Assembly: GCA_018889975.1 (NCBI GenBank)
Contig: CP076546.1
Span: 3,534,001-3,598,000 of the forward strand
Reading direction: 5' to 3'
DNA from: Bacillus sp. NP157
Lineage (GTDB): Bacteria > Pseudomonadota > Gammaproteobacteria > Xanthomonadales > Rhodanobacteraceae
DNA length: 64,000 nucleotides
The translations under genes and the position numbers were made by a program. Positions within the stretch are counted from its first letter, which is position 1. Each line of letters begins with the position of its first letter. Below are positions 20,432 to 31,149 of the stretch, in pieces. The notes beneath the pieces are model-generated. The model was not told the origin of the DNA, did no database searches, and saw only the letters and a program-made list of their open reading frames with translations.

Positions 20432-20524
20432 GTTAAGAGTCAAGAGTTGAGAGTTCAGGGGAAAAGCAGGAGCGGCGCTTTCGCACTCGCCCTTACTCGC
20501 CACTCTTAACTCCCTACTCTCAAC
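20432..20524. repeat. Interleaved inverted repeats in the atpA-atpG gap
   Basis: GTTAAGAGT (20432-20440) pairs with ACTCTTAAC (20502-20510), and GTTGAGAG (20446-20453) pairs with CTCTCAAC (20517-20524). The order is again A-B-A'-B'. The sequence family is shared with the atpD-atpC gap. Confidence 0.6.
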
Positions 20525-20536
20525 GCTCCATCCTTC

Positions 20537-22087
<1,551 letters not shown>

Positions 22088-22145
22088 GGTCGGTTCCTTG
22101 GGTTGCGCCGCTCTCACGGCACCCGGTGGTATGAGAAGCTCGTAA

Positions 22146-22679
22146 TCAGTGCGTCAGCACGCTGGCCAGCCGCTGCAGGCGGCCGCGCGCCGAACCGTCG
22201 ATGACCTGCTCGCCCGTGTCGATGACGACACCACCGAGTAACGCCGCGTCGACGTGCGTTTCCAGTTCGATCTCGCGCTTGAAGCGGCGCTTCAGCGAAG
22301 CGCGCAGCACTTCGGCCTGGGCGGTGTCGAGATCCAGCGCGCTCGTGACCTTGACCTTCAGGGTCGACTCCGACTCCAGCTTGTACTGGTCGTAGAGCGT
22401 GGCGATTTCCGGAAGCAGGCCCATGCGGCCGTTTTCCGCCAGCTCCTCGAGGAAGCGTGCGAACGGCGCATCGGCAGGCATGCCCTGCGGAAGATGGATC
22501 GCGACGAGCTGCTTCGGCAGCACGCGCGGGTCGGAACCGAGGCCGGCGACCTGCGGGTCGACAGCCACGGCACCGGCGAAATTCAGCGCCGCCGACCAGT
22601 CGGCGAGCGCACCGGACGCGTGCGCTACCTCGAAGGCAGCGCGCGCGTACGGTCGGGCGAGGGTGAGCGCCTGTGCCAT
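22146..22679 (-). CDS. atpH: ATP synthase F1 delta subunit
   Basis: The 177-residue stator protein joins F1 to the b-subunit stalk. It shows the delta/OSCP signatures [41 protein letters not shown] and the C-terminal [25 protein letters not shown]. It starts two bases after the atpF stop. Confidence 0.96.
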   Translation of the reverse strand: MAQALTLARPYARAAFEVAHASGALADWSAALNFAGAVAVDPQVAGLGSDPRVLPKQLVAIHLPQGMPADAPFARFLEELAENGRMGLLPEIATLYDQYKLESESTLKVKVTSALDLDTAQAEVLRASLKRRFKREIELETHVDAALLGGVVIDTGEQVIDGSARGRLQRLASVLTH

Positions 22680-22681
22680 GG

Positions 22682-23152
22682 TCAGATCTCGGCAGCGAGC
22701 TGGTCGAGCAGCGCCTTGTGGGCCGCCGGATCGATTTCACGCTGGACGATCTTCTCTGCACCCTGGATAGCGAGCGCACCCACCTGCTCACGCAGCTGTT
22801 CGCGTGCACGCTGTGCCATCGACGCGATCTCCTCCTGGGCCTGGGCCTTCAGACGGTTGATTTCGTCGGTAGCTTCGACGCGAGCCTTCTCGATGATGGC
22901 GTTGGCCTGGGCCTGTGCCTTGTCGATGATCTCGGTCGACTGCAGGCGAGCCTGCTTGATCTCGGCCGCGACCTTGACGTCGGCGTCCTTGAGCTCGGCG
23001 CGCGCACGCTCAGCCGCGGCCAAACCCTCTGCCACCTTCTTCTGGCGCTCTTCGATGGCACCGTTGAGCTGGGGCCAGATGAACTTGGTGGTGAACCAGA
23101 CCAGGATCGCAAAAGAGATCATCTGGCCCAGGAAGGTCATGTTGATTTCCAT
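22682..23152 (-). CDS. atpF: ATP synthase F0 b subunit
   Basis: The 156-residue peripheral stalk subunit has the start [20 protein letters not shown] as membrane anchor, then a long charged coiled coil ([20 protein letters not shown]). GGAGAG precedes the ATG at 23150-23152. An open frame 13 codons longer lacks support. Confidence 0.96.
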   Translation of the reverse strand: MEINMTFLGQMISFAILVWFTTKFIWPQLNGAIEERQKKVAEGLAAAERARAELKDADVKVAAEIKQARLQSTEIIDKAQAQANAIIEKARVEATDEINRLKAQAQEEIASMAQRAREQLREQVGALAIQGAEKIVQREIDPAAHKALLDQLAAEI

Positions 23153-23238
23153 GATCTCTCCGAAAGACTCCGAACGCTTGTGTACTGACAATCGCCGTGA
23201 CGTAGGCCGTCACGGCGACAAGACCAACGAACGGCTTC

Positions 23239-23550
<312 letters not shown>

Positions 23551-23603
23551 CTAAAGGTTGAAAAAAGATGAAACGAAAAAGGGTGGAACGTCGGTGCGGT
23601 GAG

Positions 23604-24446
<843 letters not shown>

Positions 24447-24812
24447 TCAACCCTTGAATCTGAATGCAAATACGTTAACCACGTAAGCCGCCACGAGGCC
24501 GACCAATGTCGGCAAGGGTGGCAGCTTCCACTGAACCAGGATGAGCAGCAGTCCACCAATGAGGATGATCCAGCGAAGGATCATGCCCACGAGGAACCGC
24601 ATGAACGTTGCCCCTGCCCCGCCCAGCGCGCTGAACGCTCGCGCAGCAAGCAGCGCGGTGGCGAGAGCGACGATCAGGGCACCCGTGAAAGCGGCCAGTC
24701 CAGCGGCACGCCCCTGCAGGCAAAAAGCGAGTCCCGCGACCACGGCCACCGCCAGCTGCGTGAAGACCACGCGCATAGCTAGGTGACGACCGGCTGCAAG
24801 ACTATTGAGCAA
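24447..24812 (-). CDS. atpI: ATP synthase assembly/accessory protein AtpI
   Basis: A 121-residue protein with four predicted helices (FTQLAVAVVAGLAFCL; LAAFTGALIVALATALLAA; FLVGMILRWIILIGGLLLIL; LPTLVGLVAAYVVNVFAF). It matches AtpI, which helps c-ring assembly or Mg handling. The start appears to be TTG at 24810-24812, with GGGAG about 7 bases upstream; an in-frame ATG at 24776 is the alternative. It is the first gene of the operon. Confidence 0.88.
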   Translation of the reverse strand: MLNSLAAGRHLAMRVVFTQLAVAVVAGLAFCLQGRAAGLAAFTGALIVALATALLAARAFSALGGAGATFMRFLVGMILRWIILIGGLLLILVQWKLPPLPTLVGLVAAYVVNVFAFRFKG

Positions 24813-24882
24813 CGCGAGGCTCCCGTGGTTTCGCTCGAAGGCGGCACCAGCTGGTTCAACGGGCCACGGTTTAATCTGGAAA

Positions 24883-24912
24883 AGTATACCAGTGGGTCAA
24901 AGGACCGGACAA
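24883..24912 (-). promoter_or_regulatory. Candidate promoter of the ATP synthase operon
   Basis: On the minus strand TTGTCC (24907-24912), an 18-base spacer and TATACT (24883-24888) form a sigma-70-like promoter about 70 bases ahead of atpI. It lies in the 169-base gap after the phasin gene. Assigned by eye only. Confidence 0.45.
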
Positions 24913-24981
24913 GCGACGAAAGTGCATAACCGACCGCCGGCGCGACGATCCGTCGCGTCGTTGGCGTCGAGCGGCGATGGA

Positions 24982-25308
24982 TCAGGCCCTGGCGGGCTGG
25001 CCCACCAGTGCACCCAGCGATGTAGCCGTCTGCACGGCCACACCCACGATGTCGCCCGCGGCCGTTGCGGCCCGCTCGGCACCTTCCCGCTGGAGTTCGC
25101 CGCCACGCGCGAGCACCGCGCGCATGGCATCGGCATCCTGCACGAGCATCGCGTCGGCCATCAGGCCGGACGCCGCGCGGGCATGGCCCTCTAGCGCCTG
25201 CAGGTGCAGGTCCGCGACGCGCTCCATGCCACGCCAGGCTACGGCTTGCGCGGCGGTCGCCTGTTCGACGAACCGGGTCAGATCGGCGTAAGCGTTTACG
25301 TGGGGCAT
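24982..25308 (-). CDS. Phasin family protein
   Basis: A 108-residue, alanine-rich helical protein (VEQATAAQAVAWRGMERVADLHLQALEGHARAAS) of the phasin_2 type, which coats polyhydroxyalkanoate granules or acts as a general amphipathic surface protein. No PHA synthase gene lies in the window. Start ATG 25306-25308 (MPHVNAYADLTRF) was chosen; the frame upstream is not conserved. Confidence 0.7.
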   Translation of the reverse strand: MPHVNAYADLTRFVEQATAAQAVAWRGMERVADLHLQALEGHARAASGLMADAMLVQDADAMRAVLARGGELQREGAERAATAAGDIVGVAVQTATSLGALVGQPARA

Positions 25309-25448
25309 CGGGAACCGTCGGGGAAACGGGAAGGTGCCGGAGTGTAGTCCCGCCTGCTGCAGGGCAGCAACCACAATTTGTTGCGTAGACAGGTTTTGTC
25401 TTGCCGAATAGGCGCCTGCGTCAGTCAGGCGAAGCCCGCAAGCGGTGA

Positions 25449-25802
25449 TCAACCGACGTATTCGGCGCCCGAGGTGCAGGTCTCATGCACCACGACCTTG
25501 CACAGCAAGGGCACTTCGGCCCGAAGGTTCTCGAAAATCCAGCGCGCGAGGTTCTCGCTCGTGGGGTTTTCGAGGCCGGGGATGTCATTGAGGTAGTTAT
25601 GGTCGAGCCGCTCGTACAGCGGCTTGAAGCGCGCCTTCAGGTCGCCAAAGTCCATCACCCAGCCGAATACGGGGTCGATCGGACCCTCCACGTGGAGCTC
25701 GACATGGAAGGAGTGGCCGTGCAGGCGCGAGCACTTATGGCCCTCCGGCACGTTCGGCAGGCGGTGGGCCGCCTCGATGTTGAAACGTTTGAAGATGCGC
25801 AT
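25449..25802 (-). CDS. queD: 6-carboxy-5,6,7,8-tetrahydropterin synthase
   Basis: The 117-residue QueD/PTPS enzyme has [28 protein letters not shown] cut into its zinc histidines (H in AAHRL, and HGHSF) and the active Cys in HKCSRLHG. Further motifs are [17 protein letters not shown] and [11 protein letters not shown]. It makes 6-carboxytetrahydropterin for queuosine. The start is ATG 25800-25802 (MRIFKRFN). Confidence 0.94.
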   Translation of the reverse strand: MRIFKRFNIEAAHRLPNVPEGHKCSRLHGHSFHVELHVEGPIDPVFGWVMDFGDLKARFKPLYERLDHNYLNDIPGLENPTSENLARWIFENLRAEVPLLCKVVVHETCTSGAEYVG

Positions 25803-26016
25803 GGAGAATCGTCTGAAGGGTTGGCTGCCGCCTAGTGTAGCGGAGGGCCGGAACCTGACCGGGCGCAAGGAACCTTCACGACGCGGGTCACGCTTTGCCG
25901 TATCCGCGGCCGCGGTTCATGGACATTTCATCGCGCAACGGTTGCAGTGGTAACTACACCGGCGGGGCACGGGGGCCCGCCCACATCCTGTATTGGTTCA
26001 CTTCAAGGAGGCATCC

Positions 26017-26622
26017 ATGTGCCTTGGCCGTGAGTCCATCGACCAGCCGCAGCCCTGCGTCCTGGCCGAGGGAGTGTTTTCTGCATTGCCCTGGCCCTGC
26101 GTGGTCTGGCGCGACGACGGCGGCCGGGCCGTCATGGTCAATGCCGCGTTCCAGCGTGAGTTCGGCGTAGGCCGCGGACGGGTCGGACCCGCGTGGCTTG
26201 CCGCCCACCTGGTGGAAACCGACCAGCCCGATGAATTCCTCTTCGTGGACCGGCACGCCCGCACCCGGCGTTATCGGGTGACCCGGGAAAGCCTGGACGT
26301 GGCATCCGTGAGCTTCCAGGCCGTTTTCCTGATGCCCCTGGGCGAGGAAGCGGTCGCAACGACTGCGCCCAGCCCCGCCACCTGCCTGCCTCCGGGGGTG
26401 ACCCTGACCCCGCGCGAATCGCAGGTCCTCGACGGCATCATGCTTGGCAAGCTCAACAAGATCATCGCCAGCGAGCTGCGGATCAGCCCGAAGACAGTAG
26501 AGCTGCACCGCTCGAACCTCATGGCCAAACTGCGAGTGCATAACGTCGTCGAACTGGCGCGCGTGGTGCTCGATACGCCACCCGACATCGCCCTGGCTCA
26601 GCCGTCTCGCGTCGCCTCGTAA
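26017..26622 (+). CDS. LuxR-type transcriptional regulator with PAS-like N-terminus
   Basis: The 201-residue protein has a PAS-like sensor half (LPWPCVVWRDDGGRAVMVN, RRYRVTRESLDV) and a C-terminal LuxR/FixJ helix-turn-helix: LTPRESQVLDGIMLGKLNK, then IASELRISPKTVELHRSNL. There is no receiver domain with the usual phospho-acceptor pattern. The start is ATG 26017, with a near-perfect AAGGAGG site 7 bases upstream. It has a 214-base upstream gap and is followed by a terminator. Target genes are unknown. Confidence 0.82.
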   Translation: MCLGRESIDQPQPCVLAEGVFSALPWPCVVWRDDGGRAVMVNAAFQREFGVGRGRVGPAWLAAHLVETDQPDEFLFVDRHARTRRYRVTRESLDVASVSFQAVFLMPLGEEAVATTAPSPATCLPPGVTLTPRESQVLDGIMLGKLNKIIASELRISPKTVELHRSNLMAKLRVHNVVELARVVLDTPPDIALAQPSRVAS

Positions 26623-26665
26623 GGCTCGCCGGCGGCAGCACCCAGGGGCAGCGGATAGGACAAGA

Positions 26666-26698
26666 AAAAAGCCGCCCCGTGACCGGAGCGGCTTTTTC
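26666..26698. terminator. Bidirectional terminator between LuxR gene and tRNA-Met
   Basis: A GCCGC.../...GCGGC stem with one mismatch is flanked by an A-run on the left and a T-run on the right. It can therefore end both the regulator transcript (plus) and the tRNA transcript (minus). Confidence 0.85.
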
Positions 26699-26707
26699 TT
26701 CGTTCGA

Positions 26708-26784
26708 TGGTGGCTAGAGGCGGGCTCGAACCGCCGACCTCAGCATTATGAGTGCCGCGCTCTGACCAGCTGAGCTACCTAGCC
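26708..26784 (-). tRNA. tRNA-Met (CAU), elongator type
   Basis: The minus strand folds as a 77-base tRNA with encoded CCA. The acceptor stem is GGCTAGG/(C)CTAGCC, the D arm AGCTCAGCTGGTCAGAGC, the anticodon loop CTCATAA (CAT) and the T arm GGTTCGAGCC. It closely resembles E. coli elongator tRNA-Met rather than the initiator, which has an unpaired first base. Confidence 0.93.
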
Positions 26785-26924
26785 ATGGAACCTGGTCTTC
26801 CGCGGGCTTGGCCGCGAAGGCCGGGCAGTTTAAACGGCACCGGGCTGGCGATCAAGTGGCGCCTTGTAGCGACTTCTCGCGCTGTGGTTGAATCGGGCTA
26901 ACGCGAAAGGTTCGCGGAGGGCGA

Positions 26925-27476
26925 ATGATCGACGCAGATGGCTATCGACCAAACGTGGGGATTGTCCTCCTCAACGGCGACGGCCGCCTGTTCTGGGCGC
27001 GCCGGGTGAATCGTGACGGCTGGCAGTTCCCTCAGGGCGGCATGCGCAGCGATGAAACCCCGCTGGAAGCGATGTACCGCGAGCTGGAGGAAGAAACCGG
27101 CCTGCATGCGGAACACGTGGAAGTGCTGGCCGAAACCCGCGGCTGGCTGCGCTATCGCCTGCCGAACCGGTTCGTCCGCCACCACCAGCGTCCCACCTGC
27201 ATCGGCCAGAAGCAGGTCTGGTTCCTGCTGCGACTCACCGGAGGCGAAGACGCTCTTCGCCTCGACGCCTGTGAAAAGCCGGAGTTCGACCTCTGGCGCT
27301 GGGTGGATTTCTGGTACCCGGCCAACCACGTGGTGAACTTCAAGCGCCAGGTCTACGAGCGGGCCCTGCGCCAGTTCGCGCCGATGGTCGAAACGCTCTG
27401 CCGGGTCGAGGTGGGCACCTGCCCGCAACAGGCTGAACTGCTCCGCCTGGCCCGCGAGGCCGCAGGCCAGGGCTGA
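26925..27476 (+). CDS. rppH: RNA pyrophosphohydrolase RppH
   Basis: A 183-residue Nudix hydrolase. The start [17 protein letters not shown] and [22 protein letters not shown] show the Nudix box (GG...REL.EETGL) of RppH. It removes pyrophosphate from mRNA 5' ends and so triggers decay. The sequences [13 protein letters not shown] and [11 protein letters not shown] are also family-typical. It is plus-strand, with its own promoter in the gap after the tRNA. Confidence 0.95.
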   Translation: MIDADGYRPNVGIVLLNGDGRLFWARRVNRDGWQFPQGGMRSDETPLEAMYRELEEETGLHAEHVEVLAETRGWLRYRLPNRFVRHHQRPTCIGQKQVWFLLRLTGGEDALRLDACEKPEFDLWRWVDFWYPANHVVNFKRQVYERALRQFAPMVETLCRVEVGTCPQQAELLRLAREAAGQG

Positions 27477-27503
27477 GCCTGAACGACTTTCACATTTGTG
27501 CTG

Positions 27504-27532
27504 TTGACAATCGTTCGCATTCGCGTTCGAAT
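27504..27532 (+). promoter_or_regulatory. Promoter with possible Fur site ahead of bfd
   Basis: TTGACA (27504-27509) is followed after 17 bases by TTCGAA (27527-27532). The segment GACAATCGTTCGCATTC overlapping it resembles half of a Fur box. The start codon is only 9 bases from the -10, so the mRNA would have almost no leader. Iron control is inferred from the bfd-bfr context. Confidence 0.42.
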
Positions 27533-27540
27533 TCGCACCC

Positions 27541-27759
27541 ATGTACATCTGCATGTGCAATGCCGTCACCGACCACGCCATCCGCCGCCTTGCGGCCGAG
27601 GGCGTCGACTCGTTTGCCGAGCTGCAGTCCCGCACGGGCTGCTCGGACTGCTGCGGCGCTTGCGAGCCCGAGGCGCGGGCTTGCCTGAGGGAAGCGGTGG
27701 ATGCGACGGCGAATGCCTCGCGGCCGGCGATTCTTACGTTCTTGCCGGCTTCGGCTTGA
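27541..27759 (+). CDS. bfd: Bacterioferritin-associated ferredoxin
   Basis: The 72-residue protein has four cysteines in the Bfd arrangement: MYICMCNAVTDHAI with CxC, then CSDCCGACEPEA. It binds a [2Fe-2S] cluster and passes electrons to bacterioferritin to release stored iron. The cysteine-free C-terminal tail is short and hydrophobic. bfr follows 125 bases downstream. No Shine-Dalgarno is visible. Confidence 0.88.
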   Translation: MYICMCNAVTDHAIRRLAAEGVDSFAELQSRTGCSDCCGACEPEARACLREAVDATANASRPAILTFLPASA

Positions 27760-27884
27760 CGGGGGTTTGCTGGGCACACGCCGGCGGGCGGGCTTAGCGC
27801 AGACGCAAACCGTCTTCATTCTCGTTACGTCATGCCGCTTTGCAGCGACGTATAGTCGTGCCCTGAATCCCAGGGAGACGCCAC

Positions 27885-28367
27885 ATGAAGGGCGACGCGA
27901 AAGTCATCGAATTCCTCAACAAGGTCCTCTACAACGAGCTGGCCGCCATCAATCAGTACTTCCTGCATTACAGGATGTTCAAGGATTGGGGTTACAACGA
28001 GCTGGCCAAGCACGAGTACGAGGAATCGATCGAGGAGATGAAGCACGCGGACAAGCTCATCGAGCGGATCCTGTTCCTCGATGGCCTGCCGAACCTGCAG
28101 CACCTGGGCAAGCTGCGCATCGGCGAAAACGTTGTCGAAGCCCTGCAGGGCGACCTCGACCTCGAGATGATCGCCACGAAGGACCTGCGCGAAGCCATCG
28201 CCTATAGCGAAGGCATCCATGACTTCGTCAGTCGCGACCTGTTCAAGTTCATCCTCGGCCAGGAAGAAGAGCATATCGACTGGCTGGAAACCCAGTTCAG
28301 CCTGATCTCGGACATCGGCGCCGAGCGCTACATGCTCAGCAAGGTCGGATCGCTCGACAAGCACTGA
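27885..28367 (+). CDS. bfr: Bacterioferritin
   Basis: A 160-residue four-helix ferritin. Iron ligands are in [14 protein letters not shown] (Glu18) and [13 protein letters not shown] (Glu51, His54), and the haem-ligating Met52 is present. Later, [14 protein letters not shown] supplies the second half of the ferroxidase site. It should form a 24-mer iron store. A GGAG-like site precedes the ATG, and a hairpin follows the stop. Confidence 0.96.
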   Translation: MKGDAKVIEFLNKVLYNELAAINQYFLHYRMFKDWGYNELAKHEYEESIEEMKHADKLIERILFLDGLPNLQHLGKLRIGENVVEALQGDLDLEMIATKDLREAIAYSEGIHDFVSRDLFKFILGQEEEHIDWLETQFSLISDIGAERYMLSKVGSLDKH

Positions 28368-28375
28368 TCCCTCCG

Positions 28376-28397
28376 AAGGCCGCCGCAAGGCGGCCTT
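28376..28397 (+). terminator. Hairpin after bfr
   Basis: A perfect 9-base stem, AAGGCCGCC / GGCGGCCTT, with a GCAA tetraloop starts 9 bases after the bfr stop. Only a weak T-rich tail follows (CTCCGTT). Confidence 0.65.
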
Positions 28398-28483
28398 CTC
28401 CGTTCCGTGGCCCGGTTCCTTGACGCTTTTGAACCGCAGGGGCTATACCATCGCCCTTTCACGCTTTCTGCACGGACCCGACC

Positions 28484-29233
28484 ATGGCGCCACGCCACCC
28501 GCCACGCTTCGTCGTGCGCACGCACGACGCAGTCCGCGAGCGGCGCCAGAAGGTGCTGCTCGGCGCCGGCTGGTTGGCCAGCATCCTGCTCGCGGCCTTG
28601 CTGGGCTGGGCTTTCGCGCCTCGCCACGCCGCGAAGGCGGCCCCCGCGGTGGCGGGCACGGCGGCCGAAGCGGACGGCTCGGAAGACCTTCGCCAGCAGG
28701 TGGCGAATCTCCAGCGCGCCGGCCAGGTCGCCGACGTGGCGGCGAAAGAACTCAAAAAGAACCTCGCCGAACGGGATGAGGAAATCAGCGGCCTGCGCAC
28801 CGACCTCGCGTTTTACGGACGCCTCGTTGGTAGCAACGGCCAGCGTGACGGGCTGAAGATCCAGGGAGCCCGGGTTACCAGCGTGGCGGGGTCGCCCAAC
28901 GCGTGGAACCTCGTGGTCACCCTCACCCAGAACGCCCGCCGCGGTGACCTGGTGAAGGGCTCGCTGACCGTCTCGGTCGAAGGGATCCAGGGCAACAAGG
29001 TGGCGACCCTCGAGGGCGCCGGCCTTGGCCAGGCCACGACCCATGGCGGCCTTCCGTTCGCGTTCAAATACTTCCAGCAGATCCAGGGCAGCTTCATCGT
29101 GCCCGCCGGCTTCAAACCGACCCGCCTGCGCTTCAGCGCCGGCGCCGACGGCGGAGATGCCGCCACCGCGACGGTCGCATGGACCGACGCCATCCGAAAC
29201 GACGAGGTCAGCGATGTTCAGCAGCAACCGTAA
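28484..29233 (+). CDS. Membrane-anchored coiled-coil protein (DUF6776-like)
   Basis: The 249-residue protein has a basic cytoplasmic N-terminus, one membrane helix (VLLGAGWLASILLAALLGWAF, about 24-44), a coiled coil at about 66-110 (LRQQVANLQRAGQVADVAAKELKKNL), and a beta-rich C-terminal domain. Its topology puts most of it in the periplasm. It overlaps the bactofilin start by 20 bases, so the two are translated together and may work as membrane anchor and filament. Function unknown. Confidence 0.7.
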   Translation: MAPRHPPRFVVRTHDAVRERRQKVLLGAGWLASILLAALLGWAFAPRHAAKAAPAVAGTAAEADGSEDLRQQVANLQRAGQVADVAAKELKKNLAERDEEISGLRTDLAFYGRLVGSNGQRDGLKIQGARVTSVAGSPNAWNLVVTLTQNARRGDLVKGSLTVSVEGIQGNKVATLEGAGLGQATTHGGLPFAFKYFQQIQGSFIVPAGFKPTRLRFSAGADGGDAATATVAWTDAIRNDEVSDVQQQP

Positions 29234-29642
29234 GAACCAGGGCCCCGCCGTCGGCACGGCCGCCACCAGCCTGATCGCCCGCGGCGTGACCTTGCGCGGC
29301 GACGTGCACTTCTCCGGCGCCCTCCATCTGGACGGGACCGTCGAAGGCTCGATCCACGCCGATCCGTCCAGCGATGGTGTTCTCACCATCAGCGAGACCG
29401 GCCGCGTAGTCGGCCGCATCGAGGTGCCGCACGCCGTGATCAATGGCGGCGTCACCGGCGACATCGACGTGGCCGAACGCCTTGAGCTGGCGTCCCTGGC
29501 GCGGATCGACGGCGACGTGCACTACCAGGTGCTGGAGATGGCGGCGGGCGCCCAGGTCAACGGCAAGATGATCCATCGGGCCCCGGTCACGGTGCGGCAG
29601 CTGGCCCAGGCGGCGATCGAGGCAGCGCCCGCGCTCTCCTAA
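29214..29642 (+). CDS. Bactofilin family protein
   Basis: The 142-residue protein has a central right-handed beta-helix core (ARGVTLRGDVHFSGALHLDGTVEG split across turns, then VVGRIEVPHAVINGGVTGDI), typical of bactofilins, polymer-forming cytoskeletal scaffolds. The short basic N-terminus (MFSSNRKNQ) could interact with the membrane. The start at 29214 lies inside the end of the previous gene, implying coupling. Related beta-helix repeats, but with a signal peptide, are at 4524-5174. Confidence 0.88.
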   Translation: MFSSNRKNQGPAVGTAATSLIARGVTLRGDVHFSGALHLDGTVEGSIHADPSSDGVLTISETGRVVGRIEVPHAVINGGVTGDIDVAERLELASLARIDGDVHYQVLEMAAGAQVNGKMIHRAPVTVRQLAQAAIEAAPALS

Positions 29643-29646
29643 AGGC

Positions 29647-29675
29647 TTGACCTGACACGGATCGGCGCCATTATG
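29647..29675 (+). promoter_or_regulatory. Candidate erpA promoter overlapping an upstream ATG
   Basis: TTGACC (29647-29652) and ATTATG (29670-29675) with a 17-base spacer form a good sigma-70 promoter. The -10 includes the first in-frame ATG, so that ATG cannot be the start of a message made from this promoter. Confidence 0.5.
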
Positions 29676-29681
29676 GTGGCT

Positions 29682-30065
29682 ATGAACAACCCATTCCCCA
29701 TGGCTCCGACCGGCGCACCGGACTACCGGTCGGCCGGTACGCCGCTGAACTTCACCGAGGCCGCGGCCCGCAAGGTCCACGAGCTGATCGAAGAAGAAGG
29801 CAATCCCGGCCTGAAGCTGCGCGTGTACATCAGCGGCGGCGGCTGCTCGGGCTTCCAGTACGGCTTCACCTTCGACGAAGACCAGGCCGAGGATGACCTC
29901 GCCGTGTCGCGCGAGGGCGTCACCCTGCTGGTCGATCCGCTTTCGCTGCAATACCTGACCGGCGCCGAGATCGATTACGCCGAGTCGTTCAGCGGCTCGC
30001 AGTTCGTCATCCGCAACCCCAACGCGAAGACGACCTGCGGTTGCGGTTCGTCCTTCAGCGCCTGA
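29682..30065 (+). CDS. erpA: Iron-sulfur cluster insertion protein ErpA
   Basis: The 127-residue A-type carrier has the three cluster cysteines: one in [14 protein letters not shown] and two in [11 protein letters not shown]. It delivers [4Fe-4S] clusters to apo-targets such as IspG/IspH. I chose ATG 29682 over the in-frame ATG at 29673 because the latter sits in the -10 box of the apparent promoter. Transcription would then start almost at the ATG (leaderless). ATG 29700 is a third option. Confidence 0.92.
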   Translation: MNNPFPMAPTGAPDYRSAGTPLNFTEAAARKVHELIEEEGNPGLKLRVYISGGGCSGFQYGFTFDEDQAEDDLAVSREGVTLLVDPLSLQYLTGAEIDYAESFSGSQFVIRNPNAKTTCGCGSSFSA

Positions 30066-30078
30066 CCGGCCCGGCCGC

Positions 30079-31074
30079 GTGAGCGTCGAGCAGGAGCGCG
30101 ACAAAGCCGCGGCGACCCGCGCCCGGGAAAATGTCTTCGCCGGGATCGACATCGACCGCATGGCGGAGCGGCGCGAAGACCGGCTCTGGATCGAAGAGAC
30201 CGAGCGCGCGGCCAGCACGCAATTCCTCGTGCTCGACACCGAAGGCCAGGCCTTCGTCACCGCCGACGCCGACGCGCCGCACTGGATGACTCCGGCGATG
30301 CGCAGCGAGCGCTTCGGCGACGTAGTGTCGACCTTCCTCGGCCTGTCCGCGGGCAAGGCGTGGTTTGCGCTGGTCCTCGATGAAGCCCACGGCGAGCTGT
30401 TCAGCGCGCTGACCGGTGCGCGCCGGATGTCCCTGCGCGAAGCCGGCCTGCTGTTCGATGCGTTCGAGGCGGGTCTGTTCGCCTATGCCAAGGGCGTGAC
30501 CCACTGGCAGCGGCAGACGCGTTTCTGCACGCTATGCGGCTCGCCCACCGTGGTGGTCGCCGCCGGCCATCGCGTGCAGTGCACGAATCCCGATGGCGCA
30601 CACCTGCACTTTCCACGGACCGACGCCGCGATCATCGTGATCGTGGAGCACGGCGACGCCTGCCTGCTCGGCCGCCAGCGCGGCTGGCCCGCGGGGCGTT
30701 ACTCGACGCTTGCCGGCTTCATCGAACCGGGCGAGTCGCTGGAAGACGCGGTGCGCCGCGAAGTCCGCGAAGAATCCGGGGTCGAAGTGCAGCACGTGAC
30801 GTACCACTCGTCGCAGCCGTGGCCGCTGCCGGCGTCGTTGATGGTGGGCTTCACGGCCACGGCCCGCACGCGCGAGATCCACCTGCGCGACGACGAGCTG
30901 GAGGACGCGCGCTGGTTCACCGTCGACGACATCGTCCAGGGCATGGCCTCGGGCAGCCTCGGCGTGCCGCCCCCGCTGTCGGTGTCCTACCGGCTGATCG
31001 AGCACTGGCTGGGCCTGCGCGGCGTTAGCCTCGGCGAACTGATCGCCCGTGCACCGAAGCGGCCCGTGGCGTAA
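30079..31074 (+). CDS. nudC: NAD+ diphosphatase / RNA deNADding enzyme NudC
   Basis: The 331-residue enzyme starts with GTG. The C-terminal Nudix box GFIEPGESLEDAVRREV...EESG and the NudC-specific SQPWPLPASLM are intact. The family hydrolyses NAD(H) and removes NAD caps from RNA. The zinc ribbon is unusual: CTLCG gives the first pair, but the second pair reads CTNPDGAHLH, with one Cys and histidines instead of two Cys. It starts 13 bases after erpA, so the two are probably cotranscribed. Confidence 0.92.
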   Translation: MSVEQERDKAAATRARENVFAGIDIDRMAERREDRLWIEETERAASTQFLVLDTEGQAFVTADADAPHWMTPAMRSERFGDVVSTFLGLSAGKAWFALVLDEAHGELFSALTGARRMSLREAGLLFDAFEAGLFAYAKGVTHWQRQTRFCTLCGSPTVVVAAGHRVQCTNPDGAHLHFPRTDAAIIVIVEHGDACLLGRQRGWPAGRYSTLAGFIEPGESLEDAVRREVREESGVEVQHVTYHSSQPWPLPASLMVGFTATARTREIHLRDDELEDARWFTVDDIVQGMASGSLGVPPPLSVSYRLIEHWLGLRGVSLGELIARAPKRPVA

Positions 31075-31149
31075 ACGCCGGGCGATCGCTCGCTAGCTTG
31101 CGCCCACATTCGCCTACAATCGGGGTAACACTCCCCTGATTGCGTGCCC

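Noticed and set aside
29673-29675. Upstream ATG of erpA as start codon
   Set aside because: It lies within the apparent -10 box, so it would not be in a message from that promoter.
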